DNA from: Mesostigma viride
Taxonomy: Eukaryota; Streptophyta; Mesostigmatophyceae; Mesostigmatales; Mesostigmataceae
Reading direction: 5' to 3'
Length of the DNA stretch: 64,000 nucleotides
Assembly (NCBI GenBank): GCA_009746045.1
Contig: RPFO01000104.1
Span: 3,240,534-3,304,533, forward strand
The position numbers and the translations under genes are program-made. Positions 11,801-25,449 of the stretch are shown one piece after another. Each line of letters starts with the position of its first letter. Position 1 is the stretch's first letter. Under the pieces are notes generated by a model, which did no database searches, was not told the origin of the DNA, and worked only from the letters and a program-made list of their open reading frames with translations.

Positions 11801-13797
11801 TGATCCTAAGGTGATAAATCCTACATTGATTCACTTCCATATAACTTTATGGTCACTTACAGGAATTTGGTTGAAAGAAACTAGTAGTAAAGTTTATAGT
11901 GCCGAATTGCATTAGTCTGCGTTTAGTGGGAAGTTCTAGCACATTGATGCACTCATTTGTCTTTTAATTCCGGCTGCCAATCGACGGCTGTGATGGATTA
12001 CGGGGGAAACCGACTTTCGCGCGTGGTTCGGCTTCCCGGGCATGGCAAAGAGGAATCCCTTACAGCGCATGATTCGAACTAGTAGTCTATGGTGGCGTGT
12101 GTCTGCTCATCTGCACCGCTTCTTGTCTAAGGGAAGCGGCAGTTGACCTGCACGCGGTTCCAGGTACGCTAATATTATCAAGGAATTTCAGCTGTTGCTA
12201 GCCGTTCGTGGAATGCGCATGTAGTAAGGGGGTTGCTGGCAGCAAAGGAAGGCTACGGTGCGTGCAGGTCTGGAAAGATGTGGAAGGCTCAGTAAATGGG
12301 GTCATACAAAATTTATGGCCTAGTCTTTTTTGATAGTCTCCACATGAATGTGTTCGAATCATCGCAGGGATAAGCTTGTTGAGATAGCGCACGCTTGGCA
12401 AGCTTGCTGGGGTTGATGCCCGTCATTTCTGTAGGCGGCGCGACTTAGTACACAGCTTGGTCGCACCGGCCATCACTAACACCGTCTCCCGGCCGAGCTT
12501 TCTGTGCACGTTTTCCAGGTGGATGAAAGAGCATTAATGGTATCACCAGCAGAGATGACATCTCACCAGGAACGGGAACCCATGAGGGATACCAAGGCGA
12601 CAAGTAGCAACCCGCCTTCGGTGGTCAGTATCGCACGCACAGACTAAGGAAAAAAATATGTAGGCACATTTCGTGACGTTGTTACGCGGCTGCCGTCTTG
12701 GAATATGCTGAGCATATGTTCCTTTTGTATGAGCGCTGGACAGCATAACTTCAGTCGAGAAGTCTACTTCTGTGCTGTAGCCAGATGGCCAGCCTCTTCT
12801 TCCCCGTTTTGCACGTAGCGCAGGAAGTCTCATGAGGGGTACATGTTGTCGTAATCCAGTTGCGCACAGGCATGCCATCAAGTTTCCTGCATGCTGATGG
12901 CATGGAGCTAGCATGCCTTCCTGACCAAGCACGCTAAAGATAGATAAGGCGCCCTCATGCACCTCTATGCCTCTCTCCGCCAGGCCCCAACAGTGAAGGG
13001 GCTGGCCAGCTGTTCCATGCACGCAAACTAGGGATGAACTTCTGTAATGGCATGCTTTTTCTCAAGGTGAAAAGATTATCATCGACCCACAGGGCCTGGC
13101 TTAAAAAGTCTGGTACCATGTGACACGAAGCTACAGGTTAAAAACAGCAGTTTTCTTGTGTCTTTCCAAACCTGCTGCTGTCTAACGCCTCACTGGCTGC
13201 TTGCCATTACCCAACTTGTGTGATCACGAGTGTTCAGGTGTCCATGTTCCCCACGCATCTATTCCCCTTTTCAACTCTTTATTACTACCCAGGAAACATC
13301 CCAATATGCATGGTGCCGGCTTCCCTAGCCCCCTGCAGTACCTCAAGCCACTCGACTACTCCCCTCTGTCGGAGCGGATGCATACATGCAGTCTGCAATC
13401 CAGAGCGTGCTCTCTTACCCTCACTACTTCCTGTATCCTCTTCACTGTCTTCACCCTCTGTAGCCCATTAACCCCGTTTACCCTGTATACCCTATTTACC
13501 GACATCCACCCATGCATCCGGTCGTATCACATCCCGCCACATATTTCCCCTGCATCTAGCCCCTATCGTGCCCTCTCTCACACCCTCGCGACTCCTTTCT
13601 GCACATGCTTTCCCCCTTAATCGGGCACAACATGGCAGCCTGTTCCGCAAGTTTCGCCTTTCGCTCCCCTCTTTGGTAGAACCCAGCCTGGCCCTCAGTC
13701 CCAGCGTGCCCCTGAACCCAGCTTGCCCCACCAAAACCCTTTTACTTCATGACCATACCCCCCTCTGGCCCCTCCCCCTACTTTGACACTCTCACCC

Positions 13798-13801
<4 letters not shown>
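11801..13801. other. Upstream region of the G3BP-like gene; first exon not located
   Basis: The first visible G3BP exon starts in phase 0 at an acceptor (13966), so a start-codon exon must lie upstream. No ATG followed by a good donor in the right phase stands out. 13250-13800 is C/T-rich like the introns of this gene, so the exon is probably 5' of 13200. Confidence 0.45.

Positions 13802-13878
<77 letters not shown>
13802..13878 (+). repeat. (CT)n microsatellite before an acceptor
   Basis: About 38 uninterrupted CT repeats, then (CACACTACA)n, end 87 bp before the exon at 13966. The tract is in the sense orientation for a polypyrimidine tract. The same arrangement occurs before the Nup188 exon at 61642. 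Confidence 0.9.
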
Positions 13879-13882
<4 letters not shown>

Positions 13883-13965
13883 CACACACACACTACACAC
13901 ACACTACACACACACTACACACACACTACACACACACACACTCACACACACATGCATACACACAG

Positions 13966-16900
13966 GTGGGCAACTCGCTCGTGAAGCAGTACTACCACCT
14001 TCTGGTCAAGAACCCCGCCAACCTGTTCCGCTTCTACACCGATGACAGCCGCATGACGCACGGCCTGCCGGGCGCCGAGGGGGAGACCGTCTTCTCGCAG
14101 ATGGTGCGTGGTGTTATGTGTGAGAGTCTGGTACTATGTTTTAACTGTCGTTGGTATTGTTGTTATTACCCTTATTACTACTTGCATTGTCATTCTTGTT
14201 TTTGTCTTCCACTTGTCGTGTTGTTGTAATTGTTATTTTTGTTCCGAATATGATTTCAGCAGATGGTGGTGGGATATTGTGGTTATCTTTTTGTTGGTAC
14301 GTTATGCGATCTTAAACTCTGGTTAAACGCTCCTTTGGCTTAGCAGCATCACCGTTATAATTAAAATAACGTTTACTGCGATGTCGCGAAACAAAAGCCG
14401 TTGGCTGTTTCCGTGAAGTTAGGGCGTCTGCGTGCACTACGCCCTGGCACTCGCGTAGCATGCAGATGTGCCCCAGAGCGCTCTTTGAAAGGCAACTGCT
14501 GGTCAGGTAGGCTGCATAGGTAGAAGGTTATCTCTCACATACAGCGATACAGTTTGAGCTCTGTAAGGCATGCACGTCTGGGGTAGCTTGGATGTACAAA
14601 TGTCCGTAGCACTGAGAGCAGAACCACCCACATACCTGCATCTCGCTACGCGGTGAGTCAAGATAATAAAGACTGGCACGTCGCAAGGCATGCTGCCTCC
14701 CCTCCACGCTCTTCCTAATTTCGTCCCATTCCCAATCTCCCTGTCTGCCCCGATCCCCTTCTCCCTTTTTCTCCCCGTTCACATTCTGTCTACTTCGCCG
14801 TGCCCAGTCTTCCTGATATCATCATCATCATTATTATTATCATTGTTATTATTATTACTCCTCTTTTTGTTCCCCCCTGTCCAGGAGATCCACGAGAAGA
14901 TCATGGGCCTGGGCTTCAGCGAGAGCACGACGCAGGTGCTCTCCGTGGACAGCCAGTACTCGCACGAGGGGGGCGTCCTCGTGCTCGTCAACGGCATCCT
15001 GTACGGCACCGACGGCCGCCCGCGCCCGTTTGTGCAGACCTTCTTCCTCGCGCCGCAGGAGAACGGCTACTTCGTGCTCAACGACATCATCCGGTAATGA
15101 TCAATATTAGCTCGGCCTTAAATAGTTTGAATAGGCCGCTACGAGTTCGAAATGGTTGCAGCGTTTGCGCAGACATTCCTCGCACCGCCGGAGAACGATT
15201 ACTTTGGTTCTGTGCGACATCATCTGGTAATCTCTATTCTCAGTACAATACTAGCAATGGATGTTAGCACCCTGGTGGAAGTCACGTATCAGCAGTATGC
15301 ACGGAGATGATTTGGCAAGAAGTGATGAGAGGATGAGAGGCTGGCCTTGGGCTGACACATCTTCTGCTCATCATGCGTGGCCTTCTTGCCTTGTGTATGC
15401 CTGCCATCATCTTGCCGCCCTCCCTCCCCTCTCCTCCCCCCGCCTCCCTCCCCACCTCCCCTCCTCCCCCGCCCCTCTAATGCAATCGGCATCACCAGCT
15501 ACCTGCCATCCTTCGAGGCCATTGCGCGCGACAGCATTGTGAGCCAGCAGACCGCGGCCCGCAGGACCCCGCCGGCCGCGGAGCCTGTTGCGCCTGCACC
15601 TGTTGCAGATGCCACTGCTGCCCCTGTCTCGACGACGCAGCCACAGCAGCCGCCGCAGCAGCTGCTGTCGCCTCGCAAGCAGCCCAGCGCGCAGGAGGCG
15701 GCGTCCCCCCCGCCCGCTCAGGCGACCGAAGGGCTTTATAACGGCCATCACGGGAAGGAGCAGCCGATGGGTGCGTGGAGGGGAGTGGAGGGGTGGTACT
15801 GGTCACATGACACCTGTCGGGCGGGTCGGGCGTGCTGGTCACGGTGTGCCCTTCCCACATGCCTGGCTGTCTTTTTGGTGTGTATCAGGGTCTACATGCT
15901 TTCAAAGGGAAAAAGCAGCGCCAGGGCTCCCATCGCGCGGACTGGGGATGTGTGTACCATCGATGACCGGTTTTGTTTTGTTTTTTTATCAACAGGCGTT
16001 GGGAGCCTGGCCGATGACAGATCGAGCTGTACCCATGTTGGGGAGGGGGGGGGGGTCTGGCAACGGTCTACGAGGTATATGCGCTGCTATCGTTTGTTCC
16101 ATTGCCTGTTGGGTGGTTTGTCGAATGGTGCTATCGTTTGTTCCATCGCCTGTTGGGTGGTTTGTCGAATGGTGCTATCGTTTGTTCCATCGCCTGTTGG
16201 GTGGTTTGTCGAATGGTGCTATCGTTTGTTCCATCGCCTGTTGGGTGGTTTGTCGAATGGTGCTATCGTTTGTTCCATCGCCTGTTGGGTGGTTTGTCGA
16301 ATGGTGCTATCGTTTGTTCCATTGCCTGTTGGGTGGTTTGTCGAATGGTGCTATCGTTTGTTCCATCGCCTGTTGGGTGGTTTGTCGAATGGTGCTATCG
16401 TTTGTTCCATTGCCTGTTGGGTGGTTTGTCGAATGGTGCTATCGTTTGTTCCATTGCCTGTTGGGTGGTTTGTCGAATGGTGCTATCGTTTGTTCCATTG
16501 CCTGTTGGGTGGTTTGTCGAATGGTGCTATCGTTTGTTCCATTGCCTGTTGGGTGGTTTGTCGAATGGTGCTATCGTTTGTTCCATTGCCTGTTGGGTGG
16601 TTTGTCGAATGGTGCTATCGTTTGTTCCATCGCCTGTTGGGTGGTTTGTCGAATGGTGCTATCGTTTGTTCCATCGCCTGTTGGGTGGTTTGTCGAATGG
16701 TGCTATCGTTTGTTCCATCGCCTGTTGGGTGGTTTGTCGAATGGTGCTATCGTTTGTTCCATCGCCTGTTGGGTGGTTTGTCGAATGGTGCTATCGTTTG
16801 TTCCATTGCCTGTTGGGTGGTTTGTCGAATGGTGCTATCGTTTGTTCCATCGCCTGTTGGGTGGTTTGTCGAATGGTGCTATCGTTTGTTCCATGGCCTG

Positions 16901-19900
16901 TTGGGTGGTTTGTCGAATGGTGCTATCGTTTGTTCCATCGCCTGTTGGGTGGTTTGTCGAATGGTGCTATCGTTTGTTCCATCGCCTGTTGGGTGGTTTG
17001 TCGAATGGTGCTATCGTTTGTTCCATCGCCTGTTGGGTGGTTTGTCGAATGGTGCTATCGTTTGTTCCATTGCCTGTTGGGTGGTTTGTCGAATGGTGCT
17101 ATCGTTTGTTCCATTGCCTGTTGGGTGGTTTGTCGAATGGTGCTATCGTTTGTTCCATTGCCTGTTGGGTGGTTTGTCGAATGGTGCTATCGTTTGTTCC
17201 ATCGCCTGTTGGGTGGTTTGTCGAATGGTGCTATCGTTTGTTCCATTGCCTGTTGGGTGGTTTGTCGAATGGTGCTATCGTTTGTTCCATCGCCTGTTTG
17301 GTGGTTTGTCGAATGGTGCTATCGTTTGTTCCATCGCCTGTTGGGTGGTTTGTCGAATGGTGCTATCGTTTGTTCCATCGCCTGTTGGGTGGTTTGTCGA
17401 ATGGTGCTATCGTTTGTTCCATCGCCTGTTGGGTGGTTTGTCGAATGGTGCTATCGTTTGTTCCATTGCCTGTTGGGTGGTTTGTCGAATGGTGCTATCG
17501 TTTGTTCCATTGCCTGTTGGGTGGTTTGTCGAATGGTGCTATCGTTTGTTCCATTGCCTGTTGGGTGGTTTGTCGAATGGTGCTATCGTTTGTTCCATTG
17601 CCTGTTGGGTGGTTTGTCGAATGGTGCTATCGTTTGTTCCATCGCCTGTTGGGTGGTTTGTCGAATGGTGCTATCGTTTGTTCCATTGCCTGTTGGGTGG
17701 TTTGTCGAATGGTGCTATCGTTTGTTCCATCGCCTGTTGGGTGGTTTGTCGAATGGTGCTATCGTTTGTTCCATTGCCTGTTGGGTGGTTTGTCGAATGG
17801 TGCTATCGTTTGTTCCATCGCCTGTTGGGTGGTTTGTCGAATGGTGCTATCGTTTGTTCCATCGCCTGTTGGGTGGTTTGTCGAATGGTGCTATCGTTTG
17901 TTCCATTGCCTGTTGGGTGGTTTGTCGAATGGTGCTATCGTTTGTTCCATCGCCTGTTGGGTGGTTTGTCGAATGGTGCTATCGTTTGTTCCATCGCCTG
18001 TTGGGTGGTTTGTCGAATGGTGCTATCGTTTGTTCCATCGCCTGTTGGGTGGTTTGTCGAATGGTGCTATCGTTTGTTCCATCGCCTGTTGGGTGGTTTG
18101 TCGAATGGTGCTATCGTTTGTTCCATCGCCTGTTGGGTGGTTTGTCGAATGGTGCTATCGTTTGTTCCATTGCCTGTTGGGTGGTTTGTCGAATGGTGCT
18201 ATCGTTTGTTCCATTGCCTGTTGGGTGGTTTGTCGAATGGTGCTATCGTTTGTTCCATCGCCTGTTGGGTGGTTTGTCGAATGGTGCTATCGTTTGTTCC
18301 ATCGCCTGTTGGGTGGTTTGTCGAATGGTGCTATCGTTTGTTCCATCGCCTGTTGGGTGGTTTGTCGAATGGTGCTATCGTTTGTTCCATCGCCTGTTGG
18401 GTGGTTTGTCGAATGGTGCTATCGTTTGTTCCATCGCCTGTTGGGTGGTTTGTCGAATGGTGCTATCGTTTGTTCCATCGCCTGTTGGGTGGTTTGTCGA
18501 ATGGTGCTATCGTTTGTTCCATCGCCTGTTGGGTGGTTTGTCGAATGGTGCTATCGTTTGTTCCATTGCCTGTTGGGTGGTTTGTCGAATGGTGCTATCG
18601 TTTGTTCCATTGCCTGTTGGGTGGTTTGTCGAATGGTGCTATCGTTTGTTCCATTGCCTGTTGGGTGGTTTGTCGAATGGTGCTATCGTTTGTTCCATCG
18701 CCTGTTGGGTGGTTTGTCGAATGGTGGGCTTCACGAAGTTATGTTGGGATCACTGATGGCTTAATCATGGACTGATCCATTCCCTCCCACTTGACTTATT
18801 TATTCTTCTCCCCCGCCAACGCATCCCCATTGCCACCCCCAGGTGGCTTTGCTTCCCCATCGTCCGGAGACGCGCTCGCCGCCACGTCCAGCCCGGCGGC
18901 CAGCGCGGGCCAGCGCTCCCCCTTTGCTCGGGAGACTGCGGATGCCAGCAACCAGCACAAGGAAGGGACGGCCGCGGCAGCGCCAGGTGCTGTGGGCCGT
19001 TCTGCCCATGCCGCACCCGCAGGGTGGGGCGCGGATGCTGGCCCGTGGGGCAGCGCGGGTAGCGGCTCTGGGGAGGAGGGAGAGGGGGGCGACCGCCCCA
19101 AGCTCAGCTACGCATCCATTGTACGTGCTGTGTGTCCGCATTCCACGTTATCTTACTCCCGGTTCAGCGAGTTGTTATTGCTCAAACCGCTCGTGCTCCA
19201 TGACTCTTTTGATGGAGGCACGCGGGTAAATGAATTAACTTAACGTGCTTCATGTCCACTTTCCCCCCCTGCTAGCAGATAATGTGCTGCGCTAATGACA
19301 ATAATGTGTCGATCCTTACTCTGCACCATCCTGCTGGCAGAGGCCTTCCGACCGTTCCCCAACAGAGGACCTTACCTCGTGTGCCACCCTGTTCCTTGCC
19401 AATGGTGCCTTAGTCTTTGGCTCATGTCCCCGTCCGCCCTTGTTATGCTTATCTAACAGCATGCCTCAGAGTGCTCATCGCTCACCGCATCTTCCCTTGC
19501 CTCCCCCCCCCCCCCCCCCCCCCCCTTAGTGCGGTCGCCTCTTGTGTTCCCCTTTCATCCCCCTTCAACATTTCACAACCCAAGGGGTCCCTGTCTGCCT
19601 CAAGTCTCTCACGCGCCTTCTTCCTGCAACGTGCTCATGTGCTTGCCCGCGCGTTGCTCATGCGCTCTCATAGCGTTCCCATCGCCTGCGCATGTCGCTG
19701 GCTGCTCCTCCATGCGTTGGCCTCTTGCTCACCTGCTTTCCGCCACCACCACCGCCAGCTGCGCATGCGTGAGGCGGCCCAGGCCAGCGCCCGCTCGGCC
19801 GCGCAGGCGGCAGCAGCGGCGCAGCGCCAGCAAGCGGCACCGGCCCATGCGGAGGACGCGGGTAGCACCGGTGGCGGTGGCGGTGGCTCTGCGCGCGACA

Positions 19901-22900
19901 GCGGCGCCTCGGAGGATCCCGACTCGGGCGCACACGAGGACGAGGGTGGGTTCCGTTTTTATTTTTTATTTTTATTTTTATTTTTTTATTTTCTTACGTC
20001 CGTAGCATTTGCTATGGGCATTCTGCATAGCATTTGCAACGGTGATGCTTTGCACCGTGAGATCTTTTCCCAGTGAGATCTTTTTACGGTGAGCTCTTTG
20101 TATGGTTCCTTGTGGGGGTGAGGGTAGGCTGCAGAGTTAGCCAGTGATATCTGCTAATGACCAAGTTGGTGTCATTATTTCCTTATGTTTTACCTGCGTT
20201 CATGATGGGACAGCGGTATGGTCCTGTTTGCGGCCTAGTGTTTGCTTGCAAACATCAGATGCGCGAGTTAAGCATGTATAGAAGGAAGCAGGTGGGCGCA
20301 CGTCTGCGGTTTCGTGTTTGCTATCGACGGGGTTGTCTGCTTTAGTGTCTCAGGTTGCCTTGCAGTTACAAGGCAAAGAATGATTTATACATCATGACGC
20401 ATTTTGCTTGGCCATGGAGGTAATATCGATGCTTTGATATGGACGCATGCTTTGAAATCGTCGCTTCAAAGTATCCATACACACACTTGCTCTCGAAGCA
20501 AGCAATGCAGGCAGGGCGTTCCTCTGTGTATGCATGCAAACCTGTGTTGTTTTGTGGCCATGCGCGCCTGTTTGTAGAGCCAGTCCTGGTAACCTGTTTA
20601 ATTTACCTTCCATGGTGTCTGCGTACATGTATAATTTTAATCTTCCCTACTCCCCCCATTTACACTCCCCCCCCCTTTGCTGCCATGCAACCCCACCCCA
20701 GTGGATGGCAAGGCGGTCTTTGTGAAGAACCTGCCGCCAACCGTGACCACGGAGCAGCTGCATGCCGAGTTTGCCACGTTTGGTCCGCTCAAGGGCGTCC
20801 AGTTGGGCCCGCTCAAGAGCCAAAAGGTAGGGGTGCCGATCCCCACACGCCTGCTTGATGCTTTACACTTTGCTCTAATTCTGCCTCACCTGCCCCTACC
20901 GTATGCCTTGTATCTCGTCTGCCCCTTGCCGTATGCCTCATCGGCATCCGGCCGTCATCGGGCCCGTTTGGAACCTATTGCACATGCCTTGTTTCTTGCT
21001 TGCGTGCGGTATTATCGGGCACTCGTAAACGGAGGTTTGATGAGAGAATGCAAGGGATGTTGTTGGTAGCGTTTCGAAGGGAGCGAGCAGTGCATGGGGT
21101 CGGGGCTTAGGTTTTGGGGGGGAGGCATCTCTGTGCTGGTATTTTATTTATCATTGAATGCATTTTGCGGTTTGAATCCTTTGTTTGTAGCCTCCATGTG
21201 TGCGGGAAACTTCAGGAGGATTGCAGGAGCTGTCTTGGAATGATAGGTGTTTCTCGGCCTCTCTTTCTGGGCATTCCTGAGGCTGGGGATGAATGGAATT
21301 TGTGAACACGTACTTGGAGCACCCGTGGTTGCATGTTACGCCTCGCTCCTGGCATATCGTCCTGTCATGTATGGCTTCACAAGGCAACCTGTTGGGAAGC
21401 CGTTCGTGTTCGAAGGGGTTGGTTTCCGAACATGTGGGTCTTGGCCAATGGAATATTTACAAAGTCCTGACAGTTGGCCAGCTGTGCATTTTGGCGTTGT
21501 CTTTGATGTGCCCTGTGCAACCGTGTAATGCCCCCCTCCCCCCCCCCCCCTTGCCCCCCCCCCCCCCCCCCCCCGCTCTCCACTCCACTTTGTCCTGGGA
21601 TTGCTGGGCCACCCCCTCGTTTCCCGCTAGCAGCAGGGCGCAATCTTCGCGTTCGTGGAGTTTGCGGACCACGCGTCAGTGGCTGCTGCGCTCGAGGTAG
21701 GCGCTGGCGCATGTTTTTCAATAGCACGGCGCCAAGCTGCACGCTGGGGGCATCCGTTGCGTACTGAGCCATGCTGCATGCGTGGGGTAGGGGTCTGACT
21801 TGGGTTGTGGAGAATGGGTGCTGAATGACACTACAATCATCGGTGCTCAAAAGGAACGTAACGTATTATATTATATCCCATGACTTGATGCTACGTACAG
21901 GATGTACTTGTTTGATGGCCATCCGATGGCTATCTGATCGGTGAGCACTTTACTAAGGTTTAGTTTTTTTTTTTAAGCACTTCACAACTGTCAAGAGATG
22001 TAACCCATAGACAGCCTGTGTCGACTGATACTGCCGCTATCTGCCGCTATCCAACGTGGTTGCGGTGCTGGTGCTTTTCATCTCGCAAAATAGGATCATC
22101 CGTCACAGTTCATTCTTGCACGCCCAACAGATGCCTGCTCAGTCCCCGCGCGAGAGACTAAAGGTTCTCACATCACCCTGGCTGGCATGTGCCCATGCCA
22201 TTACCTGACAAATCACCCATACACCCACCCCGGCCTGCCTCTCCCCACCCACGCATCCGCCACGGCGCCCCCAACTGTCCTCATCACACATTCGGCACAT
22301 TCCGGCTTGACTTTCACCCCATCTGTAGGGGGGAACCCCGGCTCGCCACTCACTGCCAACCCGCTGTCAGCCCACTGCCTATCTACTGTGCGGCCACCCT
22401 CACCTTTCCCCACTGCCCTTGCCACCCCACGCTGCCCCACGGTCATGAATCCTCACCCCTGTGTCCGCACTCATTGCAGGCCACGATCCACATCGGCGAC
22501 CGCCACATCGTGGTGGAGGAGAAGCGCGCGAGCCCGTCACGCAGCAGTAAGTCACGCCATGCTGTGTTATTTTGAAGTGGTGCCGCGGTTCGTAGCCCTG
22601 TGCCATGCTGTACGCAAGTAACGTGCCCTGAATGGAGACAGTGCCACCGCTTTGCGTAGTGCTGCTGCACCGTTAACGTGTTCGACATTTTGCGTGGTGA
22701 TGCCACACCCTTGGAAACCTCTTGCGTGCATGCCAGGCGCGCGGCCCAAGGGACGCTTTCGCCCCATGTGCTTGTCCTACCAGAGTTCCCTTTCATCGCT
22801 ATCCGCTCGTTCCACATGCGCTGGTGTTGGGTTTTGGCTCATCTATCCGCTAGGGCACCTCATCTCACACCTGTCATTTTCTGCGTGTCCCTGTTTCAAC

Positions 22901-23245
22901 TTTCTCACGTTCCTGTCTCGCTACGTGCCCCTTGTGCTTGCGTCCGCAACAACAGACCGCGGCGCTCGCGCAGGTCCCGGCCGTAGCCGCGGGGGTGCCA
23001 CAGGTGACCGTGGCGACATGGGACCGCCACGTGGCGGCTTCTCCTCGCGCGGAGGGGTTGGCCGAGGCGGCAGCGGCCGCGGCGGCGGGGGCGAGCGTCG
23101 TCCAGTGACAGATGCCAGGGATGGGCCGCGCCCACCGCGCCGGGGTGGCATGGGTGGCATGCCCCCGGGGCCCGCGAGTAAAGACCGGGAAGGGGGTGGC
23201 CGTGGGGGCCCCCGTGGGGGCACCCCCCCGCCACAAGGGGGTTGA
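13966..23245 (+). CDS. G3BP/Rasputin-like RNA-binding protein (NTF2-like + RRM + RGG), 5' exon missing
   Basis: Nine exons join without a phase break: 13966-14103, 14885-15093, 15499-15770, 18843-19120, 19759-19945, 20702-20826, 21634-21696, 22480-22546, 22956-23245 (542 codons plus stop). The N-terminal NTF2-like domain (about residues 1-122) has VGNSLVKQYYHLLVKNP, LFRFYTDDSRMTHG, and FVQTFFLAPQENGYFVLNDI. An acidic/Pro-Ala linker follows, with PKLSYASIV, a motif typical of G3BP-type linkers. The RRM (about residues 362-447) has RNP2 AVFVKNL and RNP1 GAIFAFVEF. The tail is RGG/GGR-rich and ends GGTPPPQGG. Family members bind mRNA, act in stress granules and interact through the NTF2-like domain. 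The missing start exon probably encodes only a few residues. The 44-bp array is entirely intronic. The exon at 21634 could start 3 bases earlier at a second AG. Confidence 0.9.
15159..15226 (+). repeat. Splice-junction echo of the second visible G3BP exon
   Basis: The last 67 bases of the exon ending at 15093 recur 133 bp downstream at roughly 75-80% identity by eye, ending CATCATCTG/gtaatc against CATCATCCG/gtaatg in the real exon. The copy is frame-damaged and is not needed for the protein. Confidence 0.85.
16086..18725 (+). repeat. 44-bp minisatellite, exactly 60 copies, intronic
   Basis: The unit begins GCTATCGTTTGTTCCAT, then a C or T, then GCCTGTTGGGTGG and TTTGTCGAATGGT. 2,640 bp equals 60 x 44 with no indel. 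Unit base 18 is C in 35 copies, T in 24 and G in one (copy 19); copy 28 has one further change. Everything else is invariant. The unit has no stop in any forward frame, so all three frames stay open. It lies between G3BP exons 15499-15770 and 18843-19120. Confidence 0.97.
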
Positions 23246-25449
23246 GCGGGGGAATGGTGGGACGGTCCTAGGCATGGGCGTTTGTGCCAAGGTCTATGAT
23301 TGGGATTGGGTCCAGGTGTTGGGGTTGGGCGGTTTGGGTCCAAGATAGGAACGATGGGATGGGAAGGATGCAGCTTCCTTCCCCCGCGGTGCGTTGGTGC
23401 TGCCTGGGGAGGGCTGGGATGGGGTGTGGGGCTGCCATGGGCGCGCGGAGACGGGGTCCATGCGGGCTGGGTTTGTTTATGCGGCCAGGACAGGGCAGCA
23501 ATGGCGGGAGGCTTGCCAAGGAACGCCATTCGTTGCCGAGGGAATTTCGAAGTGGTCTTTCTGTGGCCAGGAATGACAGATACTACATGCTTCGTGCGGA
23601 CTGACAAGGGTTTGACCCGGCCCATGCGGAGCTGGGATGTGTCGGGTGATGCCAGGAAAGGTCTGCAATTGCTCGGTCCACGGCAAGGGAACATGCAACC
23701 CCGTGTTTGGTGCATGTGCGACGTCGCTGCTCGCCAGGCGGGCGCCCTTGGTGGCCGGATGCAATTACGCTTTACGTGCTATTTGTAAGATTGCGGTTCC
23801 TGGTGGCCGCGATGGTCCAGGGTTTGATGACCTTGGTCCTTTGGCCTGGTGCGCTGACATCTGAGCTTAAGAGAGAGCTTTTAATACTGGACGCGTTCAG
23901 GGGCGCAGAGTGCCTGCCTTGAATCTAGTCCCCAGCGGGTGCGTGTGAAAGACCCTGATGGAAGAGCAGCGCTATTGCGACACGCGTTTGGGCGGAGCGA
24001 GGGTGCGTGGAGGGTGTGGCGAATACCAGCGAAGGGGAGCCGGATGCTTGTCTTTGAGGCGTGGCAGAGCCACGGCCGGGATGTATATGTGAGGCGACCG
24101 GGATGCATGGAAGTGCGGGCTGCGGCGAGCGGACTCTGGGGGTGGAAGAGTGGTCGCTCGGGTGGACAGTGAGAGCATTAGGTGACTCGAGACTTTTTTA
24201 CTGATGAGTACGGAGATGTCAGGCAGCTGGGCTGCTGTGGAGCGCCTGCTGGCCAGGACGCGCGAATTGGGAGCGGGAGAGCAGAGTCTGGAGGGGACTT
24301 TTTTTGGAATGCCAGTGCATCTGATGGTAGTGGACTGGATGAGGCTGCGTCGTTTCCTGGTATATCTGTTTTAATCACGAGTGGTGCAGAGGCAGCAATG
24401 TGGCTGCCGATGCGAAAGTCGACTGGTGGCAGGGCAGGCTCGGGGGTGAGCCTGTCCTTGCAGGAGGTAGAAAGATTGCGACTGGTGGATGAGGCACCCA
24501 GTTCTAGTGGGTATGAGCCTTCTCAGTGGTGCCTCCGGACGATTGCGTGGCATAGGGCTGCCTGGCTGGTTGAGTCGGCGTGCGTGGCAGTCTTAGTAAA
24601 GCAGACGTCGGGCTTTGACACAGGGCAAATGTTGGGCTGATTTTGTTCAGTGATCTGACTGTGGGAATGGAACAGTATAGACAGTTGCCTGTTATAGCGT
24701 CCCTGAGTTTTTGTTGGGTAGAGACAAGGCCAGTCCAAGATTCACCTCAGGGGTGCAGGGAGTGTGAGCTCTTGGGATTGGCCTTTTGTTCAGACTCTGT
24801 ACAGATGGGTACACTACAATTCGAGTGGGACAGCTGATGGTGAGTGAGACAACAATATGTGTGAGTTTGCCAGCACGGCCTTGAAAGTTTTCTGCTGCGG
24901 TCCTGACCCCCAATTAGCCTGTAGTCCTTGGCTTTGGATGTCTCCCTGATGTTACTAGTCAGTAGTTCGCAGACATGCTGAAGCTGTGGACTACGGTTGG
25001 CAGGGCAGGACTGCTGGCACCGGTGTTTACTGAGAGGAACTTGGCATGAGTTGGCACTTCCTGCCATATGTGTTCTAGCTACCATGGTCCGGATTCTTCT
25101 AGATTTCTGGCCTGCGCTGGTTGTCTCTTTGATATCAATTTTACTAAGCAGCTGCATGATCGAGCCCTTGCTGTCTAATGGATTTTAATGACAAATTAAC
25201 TTACATATTTAAACTGAGATGCCTTTTGATGTGGCCTGCAAAGTGGTCAGCAATTCGGTGAAAAAATGGCTTTGCATTCAAAGTTTCGCGGAAAGTTCCC
25301 GCGGTCTTCGCGTCTTTCCTCTCATACAGCTACCGTAGTCCTTCCACGGCGTTGGATCCCCATGCGTCCATGAATGGTTGTCTCACTTGAAAGCTAGGCA
25401 AAAGGAAGGTCGCGCGGGTCCGCGGAATTGTAGCGGAAAGGCGACCAAT
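23246..25449. other. 3' flank of the G3BP-like gene; no gene recognised
   Basis: It presumably starts with the 3' UTR. A 152-codon plus-strand open frame (24182-24640) has no recognisable domain and no splice partners, and I do not call it a gene. No clear terminator or poly(A) signal was assigned. Confidence 0.4.

Noticed and set aside
15377-18775. Open frames of 884-1132 codons made of GLSNGAIVCSIACWVVCRMV-type repeats
   Set aside because: All three forward frames are open only because the 44-bp unit lacks stops. The array lies between two G3BP exons that splice in phase across it.
24182-24640. 152-codon plus-strand open frame
   Set aside because: No recognisable domain, splice partner or repeat structure; chance frames of this length are common in this GC-rich sequence.
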